Assembly: GCA_024232355.1 (NCBI GenBank)
Contig: JAAEPW010000006.1
Location: 1-57,417 of the forward strand
DNA from: Chloroflexota bacterium
Lineage (GTDB): Bacteria; Chloroflexota; Anaerolineae; B4-G1
Length of the DNA stretch: 57,417 nt
Direction: 5' to 3'
Shown here: positions 1 through 7,646 of the stretch, piece by piece
How the letters are laid out: each line of letters opens with the position of its first letter
Position numbering within the stretch: position 1 is the first letter of the stretch
Program-made: the position numbers and the translations under genes
The notes under the pieces: generated by a model
Database searches by the model: none
Told to the model about the DNA's origin: nothing
Seen by the model: only the letters and a program-made list of their open reading frames with translations

Positions 1-489
1 CAGCGGGCCATCACCGCCGACGAGGCCGCCATCGCCCGGTTGAGCGCTAACTATATCGACAACGTCAAAGCCTACACCCAGCGCGAAAGGGTTCGCAACC
101 GCTACACCGGCGAGGATGAAGACCCCGACGAGCGGTTGATGCGGTCTATCGAGGAAAAGATCGACATCCCCGACAGCCGCAAGGATGATTTCCGGCGGGA
201 GATTATGAACTATATCGCCGCCCTCGCGCTGGACGGCGGGACCTTTCGCTGGGACTCGAACGAGCGGCTGCGCAAGGCGCTGGAGCTCAAGCTCTTTGAG
301 GATCAAAAGGACTCGATCAAATTGACCACCCTGGTCTCTAGCGTCATCGACCAAGAGACGCAGGAAAAGATCGACGTGGTCAAAACACGACTTGTCAACA
401 ACTATGGCTATTGTGATATTTGCGCTACCGACGTACTGAATTACGTCGCTAGCATATTCGCAAGAGGGGACACCAAGGGAGATGGATAG
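1..489 (+). CDS. prkA: PrkA-family serine protein kinase, C-terminal part
   Basis: The frame is open from base 1, so the gene begins upstream of the window; 162 residues remain. The visible part matches the C-terminal helical region of PrkA (motifs NYIDNVKAY and [20 protein letters not shown]), not the N-terminal AAA/kinase core, which lies outside. PrkA is a cytosolic serine kinase linked to sporulation, starvation and stress responses in different bacteria. The identification is supported by the next two genes, yhbH and spoVR, because prkA-yhbH-spoVR is a widely conserved operon order. The stop is TAG, and the gap to yhbH is about 30 bases, so co-transcription is likely. An internal TTG at base 40 is not a real start because homology continues before it. 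Confidence 0.92.
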   Translation, partial: QRAITADEAAIARLSANYIDNVKAYTQRERVRNRYTGEDEDPDERLMRSIEEKIDIPDSRKDDFRREIMNYIAALALDGGTFRWDSNERLRKALELKLFEDQKDSIKLTTLVSSVIDQETQEKIDVVKTRLVNNYGYCDICATDVLNYVASIFARGDTKGDG

Positions 490-519
490 ATAAGGTAATA
501 GGTACGGTGAGGAGGTGGA

Positions 520-1632
520 ATGATGATTGCTCGAATTGAACAGGACAAAAGCCGGTTTCGGAAAATCGTGCGGGGCAAGGTACGGGACAATCTCCGCAAG
601 TATATGAGCAGCGGCGAGTTGATCGGACGCCAAGGCCGTGACTTGGTCAGCATCCCCATCCCTCAAATCCAGATTCCCCAATTCCGTTTCGGACGCCACC
701 AGAGTGGGGGAGTAGGACAAGGGGATGGAGAGCCAGGCACGCCCGTCGGTTTCGACCCCGACAAGCCCGGTAAAGGTGACCAGGCCGGTAATCGCCCCGG
801 CAAACACGTGATGGAGGTCGAGGTGACGCTGGAGGAACTGGCCCGCATTATGGGCGACGAGTTGGAACTGCCCAACATTGAACCCAAGGGCAAGGAGAAC
901 ATTGAGAGCCGCGTGGACCGTTATACCGGCATCCGGCAGGTTGGGCCGGAGAGCTTGCGCCACTTTAAGCGGACATACCGCGAGGCCCTCAAACGGCAGG
1001 TCGCGATGGGCGTCTACAGCCACGCGAACCCCGCCGTCATACCGGTGCGGGAGGACAAGCGCTACCGTTCGTGGAAGAGTCACTATGAGCCAGACAGCAA
1101 CGCCGCCATCATCTATATGATGGATGTCTCAGGCTCGATGTACGCCCGCAAGAAAGAGGTTGTGCGCCTCACCGCGTTCTGGATCGATACCTGGCTGCGT
1201 TCCCAGTACCAAAAAGTAGAGGTGCGCTATATCATTCACGACGCAGCCGCTCGCGAGGTCGACCAACACGCCTTTTACCACACCCGCGAGAGCGGCGGCA
1301 CGGCCATATCGTCGGCCTACAATCTCTGTCAGGGGATCATCCACAAAGATTATAACCCCGCCGAGTGGAACATTTACCCCTTTCACTTTACCGACGGCGA
1401 CAACTGGGAAGACGACAACGCTCAATGCGCCCGTATGTTGGTGGACACCATCCTGCCATACGTCAACCTCTTTTGCTACGGCGAGGTCAGCGGTCCCCGC
1501 AGCCAGAGCCAGTTTATGAAGGCGTTGAGCGAATTGGAACTGAGTGACGAGGAACGATTCGTAATCGCCACGATCAAGAACAAGGACAAGGTGTACGATG
1601 CGATCCAGGTGTTTCTGGGGAAAGGACGGTGA
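520..1632 (+). CDS. yhbH: YhbH/YeaH family protein (DUF444)
   Basis: 370 residues, preceded by a strong GAGGAGG ribosome binding site. The N-terminus ([20 protein letters not shown]) and the central [19 protein letters not shown] segment are typical of the DUF444 family. The C-terminal half looks like a von Willebrand A-type domain, with a DVSGSM metal-site motif starting at Asp202. A glycine-rich linker lies around residues 60-95. In other bacteria the protein is encoded with PrkA and SpoVR and works in stress or sporulation pathways; its biochemical role is not settled. It is the middle gene of the three-gene operon, 3 bases upstream of spoVR, so translation is probably coupled. Identification is by family motifs and context. 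Confidence 0.93.
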   Translation: MMIARIEQDKSRFRKIVRGKVRDNLRKYMSSGELIGRQGRDLVSIPIPQIQIPQFRFGRHQSGGVGQGDGEPGTPVGFDPDKPGKGDQAGNRPGKHVMEVEVTLEELARIMGDELELPNIEPKGKENIESRVDRYTGIRQVGPESLRHFKRTYREALKRQVAMGVYSHANPAVIPVREDKRYRSWKSHYEPDSNAAIIYMMDVSGSMYARKKEVVRLTAFWIDTWLRSQYQKVEVRYIIHDAAAREVDQHAFYHTRESGGTAISSAYNLCQGIIHKDYNPAEWNIYPFHFTDGDNWEDDNAQCARMLVDTILPYVNLFCYGEVSGPRSQSQFMKALSELELSDEERFVIATIKNKDKVYDAIQVFLGKGR

Positions 1633-1635
1633 GCG

Positions 1636-3123
1636 ATGAACCTGTCACCGGAACTGGCCAAGCTTCAGGTAGAGATCGAAGCGTATGCGCGCGAGTACGG
1701 GCTGGACTTTTTTTCCACGCTCTACGAAGTGGTCGATTACAAACAGATGAACCAGGCCGCCGCTTACGTCGGATTTCCCAGCCGCTATCCCCACTGGCGT
1801 TTTGGGATGGAATACCTGCGCATGTCCAAGAGCTATGCGTACGGGCTGCACCGCATCTATGAGATGGTCATCAACAACGACCCCAGCTACGCCTACCTAT
1901 TGGCCAGCAACAAGCTGGTGGATCAAAAGATGGTCATGGCCCACGTGTGCGGCCACGTCGACTTTTTCAAGAACAACATGTGGTTTGCGCACACCAATCG
2001 CAAGATGATGGACGAGATGGCCAATCACGGCACCCGCATCCGGCGCTACATCGACCGCTACGGTTACGAAACGGTCGAGCGTTTCCTCGATTGCTGTCTC
2101 TCTCTCGATAATTTGATCGACATTCACTCGCCCGGCATCCAACGTCGCGCGGAACGGTACCGCCACGCGGAAAAGAGAAAGGACAATGGCCGCGCGCGAC
2201 CGGTGCGCAAGCTGCCCAGCAAAACCTATATGGACGACTATATCAATCCCCCCGAGTTCCTAGAAGCGCAGCGCGCCAAGGTCAAAGAGGAGCAAGACCG
2301 CAAAAAGCGTTTCCCCGAGCGGCCAGAGCGGGATGTGATGCTCTTTTTGCTCGAGTACGCACCCCTGGCCGAGTGGCAGCGAGACGTATTGGCCATCGTG
2401 CGCGAAGAAGCCTACTATTTCGCGCCCCAAGGACAAACAAAGATCCTGAATGAAGGCTGGGCCAGTTTCTGGCACAGCACCATCATGACGCAAAAGGCAC
2501 TCGAGCCCGAGGAGGTGATCGATTACGCAGAGCACCACGCCGGCACAATGGGTACCTCGCCCGGCCGGCTCAACCCCTACAAACTGGGACTGGAACTGCT
2601 GCGCGACATCGAAGAGCGGTGGGACAAGGGCCGCTTTGGCAAAGAATGGGACGAATGCCAGGATCAAGCCGCGCGCCGAAATTGGGATCGACAGCTTGGC
2701 CTGGGGCGGCAAAAGATATTCGAGGTGCGGCGGATATACAACGACGTCGGTTTTATCGACACGTTCCTGACCCACGAATTCGCCCGCCGCCACAAATTCT
2801 TTACCTATAAATTCAACCCCAGCACCAGAGAATACATCATCGACAGCCGCGATTTTGAGGCGATCAAGCGCCAACTCCTCTTTAGCTTGACCAACTTTGG
2901 TCAGCCCATGGTCGTCATCCAAGACGCCAACTATGACAACCGGGGCGAATTGTTCTTGCGACACGAGCACGAGGGCATCGATCTCCAATTGGATTGGGCA
3001 CAATCTACACTGGAACACGTCCACGCCGTTTGGACCCGACCGGTTCACCTGGAGACCGTGGTCAAGGACAAGCGCAAGCTGTTCAGTTTTGACGGCGACG
3101 AGCATTTGGATAAAAAGCTCTAG
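1636..3123 (+). CDS. spoVR: SpoVR family protein
   Basis: 495 residues, about the normal length for the family. Diagnostic SpoVR segments are visible: YPHWRFGMEYLRMSKSYAYG near residues 50-70, HVCGHVDFFKNN near residue 97, a second block with EGWASFWHSTIM, and a C-terminal TFLTHEFARRHKFF block. In Bacillus the homologue affects spore cortex formation; in non-sporulating bacteria the family is a stress or stationary-phase protein of unknown activity. No signal peptide or membrane segment is seen, so it should be cytosolic. It follows yhbH by 3 bases, starts at ATG, and ends with TAG before a factor-independent terminator. No other sporulation genes occur in the window, so the operon is best read as a stress module. 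Confidence 0.95.
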   Translation: MNLSPELAKLQVEIEAYAREYGLDFFSTLYEVVDYKQMNQAAAYVGFPSRYPHWRFGMEYLRMSKSYAYGLHRIYEMVINNDPSYAYLLASNKLVDQKMVMAHVCGHVDFFKNNMWFAHTNRKMMDEMANHGTRIRRYIDRYGYETVERFLDCCLSLDNLIDIHSPGIQRRAERYRHAEKRKDNGRARPVRKLPSKTYMDDYINPPEFLEAQRAKVKEEQDRKKRFPERPERDVMLFLLEYAPLAEWQRDVLAIVREEAYYFAPQGQTKILNEGWASFWHSTIMTQKALEPEEVIDYAEHHAGTMGTSPGRLNPYKLGLELLRDIEERWDKGRFGKEWDECQDQAARRNWDRQLGLGRQKIFEVRRIYNDVGFIDTFLTHEFARRHKFFTYKFNPSTREYIIDSRDFEAIKRQLLFSLTNFGQPMVVIQDANYDNRGELFLRHEHEGIDLQLDWAQSTLEHVHAVWTRPVHLETVVKDKRKLFSFDGDEHLDKKL

Positions 3124-3150
3124 AGCGTTTTCTTATCTCCTGTTTCACCT

Positions 3151-3182
3151 AATGCCCCATCACCAGATCGGGCATTCTTTTT
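3151..3182 (+). terminator. terminator of the prkA-yhbH-spoVR operon
   Basis: AATGCCC (3151-3157) pairs with GGGCATT (3170-3176) around a 12-base loop and is followed at once by CTTTTT. It lies 27 bases after the spoVR stop and before the promoter of the next gene. Confidence 0.8.
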
Positions 3183-3198
3183 CGTTGATATTGTCCAT

Positions 3199-3227
3199 TT
3201 GTGCTAGTGCCCCCACTGGATTATAAT
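3199..3227 (+). promoter_or_regulatory. sigma70-type promoter of the propeller hybrid kinase
   Basis: TTGTGC (3199-3204), a 17-base spacer and a perfect TATAAT (3222-3227). It sits between the spoVR terminator and the start at 3340, giving a leader of about 105 bases. Confidence 0.6.
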
Positions 3228-3339
3228 TTAGGTAGGTCGCTGGTCACTTGATGTCTCTCGATATTGGTAGAGTGAAACGTTGCAAGTGATTGACCACGTT
3301 CTCTCACAGCCAATATGGAGCGTTAGTGAGGAGTGTCCT

Positions 3340-6300
3340 ATGTCAGCTAGAGTTATCAACCATACACAAGACCCTATTAGGTTCGAACATCCCGTCAATA
3401 TAGGGATACCAATTACCACCTTGATTCAAGATCAAGATGGCTTTTTTTGGATTGGCAGTGGTAACGGACTGATTCGCTACGACGGCTATGACTTGAAATT
3501 CTATAAAAAGGGGGTAGATTCGCTCTCGACAGATCATGTTAATGCAATTGCACAAGATATAGATGGTGTGTTGTGGATCGGAACACAGGAAGGGCTGAAC
3601 AAGTTTGAGCAAGAGACCGGCCGTTTCACCCATTATAGGCACAATCCCGATGATGCCCATAGTTTGGGCAACGATAATGTATGGTCTATCTTGTCAGACG
3701 AGGACGACATACTTTGGATTGGAACGGATAGAGGACTTGACATGTTTGACAAGGAAACCAGCACCTTTACCCACTACCGACATCACCCTGATGATCCCAC
3801 CAGCTTGAGTGACGATGCCGTGCAGTCTCTCTTTAAAGACCGGAACGGCACACTGTGGATAGGAACGAGGGCGGGAGGACTCGACCGCTTTGACAGAGAC
3901 ACTGGCGCCTTTGCCCACTATACTCACAACCCTGACAATCCAAACAGCTTGAGTGACAACAATATTACAGCCATCAACCAAGACAGTTCGGGCACACTGT
4001 GGATCGGCACCGGCAGCGGCGGACTGAATGCGTTTGACAAAAACACGCACACATTTACCCATTATAGACATGACCCAGATGACCTCACCAGTCTGGGAGG
4101 GGATTCCATCAAATACATCTATAAAGATAGATCGGACAAACTTTGGATTGGGTGTTTTAGTGGGGGGCTCAACCGATTCCATCGGCAAAACCAAACCTTC
4201 ACCCGTTATCAACACAACCCCAAGGACCCTAACAGTTTGGCCTCAGGTATTATAATTACGATTTATGAGGATCGTTTTGGCGCATTGTGGATAGCCCTAG
4301 GAGCTGGCCAAGTTGCCAAATACAACCCGTATGCCAACAGATTCAGGCTGTATCGACAAGACCCCTACAACCCGGACAGTTTGAGTTCGAACCGTATATT
4401 GCTCATCTATGAAGATAGGCAAGGGGTCGTCTGGGTTGGAACCGTCCCGAACGGGCTGGAACGCTTTAACAGAGAGACCGATACCTTTACTCATTATTCC
4501 CACGATCATAACGATCCCCACAGTTTACCGGCCCAATTTGTCACAGCTATACTTGAGGACGGTTCAGACACCTTTTGGGTCGCGACCAGCGACGGGGCAC
4601 AAGCTACCCTAAACGTATTTGATAGGGAAAGGGGCAAATGTACGCGACGCTACGTCCCCGATTTGAGCAACCCTGACAGCTTGGTCGATGGACGACTGAT
4701 CGGGCAAATCGTTCAAGATCAAGACGATCTTGACATTCTATGGATGGCAACTGCCCGCGGCGGCCTGGAAAGGTTTGATAAAAAGCAAGAAACCTTTACG
4801 CATTATCAACACAACCCCAATGATCGCAATAGTCTGAGCACCAATAAAACAAGTCAGGTTTATCAAGATCACAACGGCCTGCTGTGGATAACCTGTTACG
4901 GTACTGATGCCGCCGTTAATTGCTTTGATAAACGAACCGAAACCTTTAAACATCATGTCCACGATCCCAATGACCCACAAAGCATCAGTTCCAACACATC
5001 TCGTACGGTCTTGGAGGATAACTCTGGCACGATGTGGTTCGGTACGGACAATGGCCTCAATCGCTTTGATCGCAAGATGGAGATCTTTACACGTTATACC
5101 ACCGAGGATGGGCTCCCTGATAACACAATTTGGGGCATACTTGAGGACGACGCGGGATGTTTTTGGATAAGCACCAATAACGGATTGACGAGATTCAACC
5201 CTCAAGACGAAACCTTCAAGGTGTACGGAAAAGGCGACGGCTTGCAGGGAGACTCTTTTTTTGAAAGGGCCTATGCCAAGACACAAGACGGTGAACTGTG
5301 GTTTGGGGGGTTTAATGGCCTGAACAAGTTTCGTCCAGAAGAGATCGTGGACAATCCTCACATCCCGCCCATCGTGCTGACCTCGATCAAACAAGGCGGC
5401 GAGGAAGTCGATTTCGGCAAGGACTCGACCCGGCTGCGGGAGATCGTGTTGGATTGGCAGCAGAACTATTTTGAGTTTGAATTCGCCTCTCTGGATTACA
5501 CCAGACCTGAAAAGAACCAATACGCCTACATGCTGGAAGGTTTTGACAAAGACTGGTACTATGCTGGAAACCGGCACTTTGGGCGCTACTCCAACCTCCC
5601 CAGCGGCGAGTATACCCTGAGACTCAAGGGCTCAAATAGTGATGGTGTGTGGAACAACAAGGGCGTGGCGCTCAAAATAACGGTCATTCCCCCGTTCTGG
5701 GAAATGGTATTGCGGGAGAGCGAGGAAAGATTTCGTTCTTTGGTCGAGGTCTCGAGCGACTGGATATGGGAGGTGGATAATCAGGGTGTCTATACCTATA
5801 CCAGTCCCAAAGTTGCGGGCATCCTGGGCTATGAGCCAGATGAGATGATCGGAAAGACTCTGTTTGACCTGATGCCACAGGACGAGGAAAAACGAGTGTC
5901 CACGCTGTTCGAACACCTTGTTCAACAACAAGAGCCAATTGTCGGGTTGGAAAACGTACACCTCCACAAAGATGGGCGACTCGTAGTGCTAGAGACTAAT
6001 GCCGTGCCTATATTCGACAAAGAGCAAAACCTGTTGGGCTACCGTGGGGTCGATCGCGATATCACGGCGCGGAAACGGGCGGAGAAGGAACGGGAACGAT
6101 TGCTAACACAGATTGGAGAACAAGCCCGACGGACCCAGCAGATCATAGACACGGTTCCAGAGGGCGTTCTTTTGTTGGACGATGATGGTCGGGTCATCCT
6201 GGCTAACCCGGTGGCAGAGAGAGACCTATGCGTTTTGGCTGATGCCAACGTGGGAGATATACTCACTCATCTGGGCAATCGCTCATTGACCGATCTCTTG

Positions 6301-7599
6301 ACCTCGCCGCCAAAAGGGCTGTGGCACTATGTAGAGGCTGATAGTCCTTCTTCAAGGGTCTTTGAGGTCATTGCCCGTCCCATTGAGGATGGTCCCTTGC
6401 CTGGCGGATGGGTGTTGGTGGTCCGGGATGTGACCCAGGAACGCGAGATCGAGCAGCGTGTCCGTCGACAAGAACGATTGGCTGCTGTGGGCCAATTGGC
6501 CGCCGGTATTGCCCACGATTTTAACAACATTCTGGCAACCGTTGTTCTGTATGCCCAGATGACGGCACGGATGGAGGGGTTACCCGATCGTGTCCGGGAG
6601 CGGATGGTGATCATCAATCGGCAGGCTCACCATGCGACCAAATTGATCCAGCAGATCCTCGACTTTGGCCGGAGTGCGGTGCTTGAGCGAAAGCCGCTTG
6701 ATCTGATTTTACTTTTGCGGGAATACGTCGATATCCTGGATCGCACGCTGCCAGAGAGCATCCGGGTGACGATGGCGTATGGAATAGATGAATACACCGT
6801 CAACGCCGATCCGACCCGCATTCAGCAGGCCGTGATGAATCTAGCGGTCAATGCGCGGGACGCAATGCCTAATGGGGGAATTTTGCACATCGCGTTGGAT
6901 CGCGTGGAGACTGGACATGGCGAACCACCTCCCATACTAGGAATGGAAGCAGGAGCTTGGGTTCGGATAGCAGTTTCAGACACTGGAATAGGTATCCCCG
7001 ATGACGCGTTGGAGCACATCTTTGAGCCTTTCTACACCACCAAGGCCCCTGGAGAAGGTAGTGGGTTAGGACTGGCACAGGTGCATGGTATCGTAGGGCA
7101 ACATGAGGGGCGGATCGACGTAGAGACGCGAATGGGACAAGGTACAACCTTTACCATCTATTTGCCTGCATTGTCGGTGCATCCGATCGAGTCTCCCACA
7201 ATTGAACTCGTTGCACTCCCCCAAGGTCGTGGGGAAATGGTGCTATTGGTAGAAGATGCCAAAGTTGTCCGAGAAACGTTGGTAGAGAGTCTCGAATCGC
7301 TAAACTACCAGGTATTGGAAGCCACATCCGGGCGAGAGGCGTTGCAAGTCTTGGAGCAGCAGGGTGACAACATTGCATTGGTATTGAGCGATGTCGTGAT
7401 GCCAGAGATGGGGGGCATACCACTGTTTCACGCACTGAAACAAAAAGGTCTGACAACGCCCATAATCCTGATGACGGGTCATCCGATGACGAACGAGTTG
7501 AAAGAACTACAAAGTCAGGGCTTGAGTGGTTGGTTGCTCAAGCCTCCGAGCGTAGAGGGATTAGCCCAGTTACTTGCCCAAGTACTGGGCAAGATTTGA
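3340..7599 (+). CDS. propeller-sensor hybrid histidine kinase, soluble variant
   Basis: 1419 residues from the ATG at 3340, preceded by GTGAGGAG; an upstream in-frame TTG at 3280 lacks such a site. Domain order: 14 two-component-regulator propeller repeats of the LWIGT type (about 20-675, enough for two seven-bladed propellers), a Y_Y_Y domain (about 720-785), a PAS domain (about 788-917), a second PAS-like region (about 925-1037), HisKA with His1059 in AHDFNN, HATPase with N-box and DTGIGIP, and a C-terminal receiver with Asp1351 in SDVVMP. The sensor should autophosphorylate His1059 and pass phosphate to its own receiver. Unlike classical members, there is no signal peptide and no membrane helix after Y_Y_Y: the usual PPFW motif runs directly into the PAS domain. 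The propellers should therefore be cytosolic. It lies 47 bases upstream of a propeller Ser/Thr kinase, probably in one operon. Confidence 0.93.
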   Translation: MSARVINHTQDPIRFEHPVNIGIPITTLIQDQDGFFWIGSGNGLIRYDGYDLKFYKKGVDSLSTDHVNAIAQDIDGVLWIGTQEGLNKFEQETGRFTHYRHNPDDAHSLGNDNVWSILSDEDDILWIGTDRGLDMFDKETSTFTHYRHHPDDPTSLSDDAVQSLFKDRNGTLWIGTRAGGLDRFDRDTGAFAHYTHNPDNPNSLSDNNITAINQDSSGTLWIGTGSGGLNAFDKNTHTFTHYRHDPDDLTSLGGDSIKYIYKDRSDKLWIGCFSGGLNRFHRQNQTFTRYQHNPKDPNSLASGIIITIYEDRFGALWIALGAGQVAKYNPYANRFRLYRQDPYNPDSLSSNRILLIYEDRQGVVWVGTVPNGLERFNRETDTFTHYSHDHNDPHSLPAQFVTAILEDGSDTFWVATSDGAQATLNVFDRERGKCTRRYVPDLSNPDSLVDGRLIGQIVQDQDDLDILWMATARGGLERFDKKQETFTHYQHNPNDRNSLSTNKTSQVYQDHNGLLWITCYGTDAAVNCFDKRTETFKHHVHDPNDPQSISSNTSRTVLEDNSGTMWFGTDNGLNRFDRKMEIFTRYTTEDGLPDNTIWGILEDDAGCFWISTNNGLTRFNPQDETFKVYGKGDGLQGDSFFERAYAKTQDGELWFGGFNGLNKFRPEEIVDNPHIPPIVLTSIKQGGEEVDFGKDSTRLREIVLDWQQNYFEFEFASLDYTRPEKNQYAYMLEGFDKDWYYAGNRHFGRYSNLPSGEYTLRLKGSNSDGVWNNKGVALKITVIPPFWEMVLRESEERFRSLVEVSSDWIWEVDNQGVYTYTSPKVAGILGYEPDEMIGKTLFDLMPQDEEKRVSTLFEHLVQQQEPIVGLENVHLHKDGRLVVLETNAVPIFDKEQNLLGYRGVDRDITARKRAEKERERLLTQIGEQARRTQQIIDTVPEGVLLLDDDGRVILANPVAERDLCVLADANVGDILTHLGNRSLTDLLTSPPKGLWHYVEADSPSSRVFEVIARPIEDGPLPGGWVLVVRDVTQEREIEQRVRRQERLAAVGQLAAGIAHDFNNILATVVLYAQMTARMEGLPDRVRERMVIINRQAHHATKLIQQILDFGRSAVLERKPLDLILLLREYVDILDRTLPESIRVTMAYGIDEYTVNADPTRIQQAVMNLAVNARDAMPNGGILHIALDRVETGHGEPPPILGMEAGAWVRIAVSDTGIGIPDDALEHIFEPFYTTKAPGEGSGLGLAQVHGIVGQHEGRIDVETRMGQGTTFTIYLPALSVHPIESPTIELVALPQGRGEMVLLVEDAKVVRETLVESLESLNYQVLEATSGREALQVLEQQGDNIALVLSDVVMPEMGGIPLFHALKQKGLTTPIILMTGHPMTNELKELQSQGLSGWLLKPPSVEGLAQLLAQVLGKI

Positions 7600-7646
7600 T
7601 CGGGAAATTCGTTTGGCGCGGCTTGTCCAGGGATAAGGAGGAAGCG

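Noticed and set aside
2260..3105. A long open frame (281 codons) on the minus strand under spoVR.
   Set aside because: It lies wholly opposite a strongly conserved gene, its translation has no recognisable domain, and it is a typical shadow in GC-biased codon usage.
3280..3339. Longer start (TTG at 3280) for the propeller hybrid kinase.
   Set aside because: It lacks a ribosome site, while the ATG at 3340 has GTGAGGAG at good spacing and the added residues show no signal peptide.
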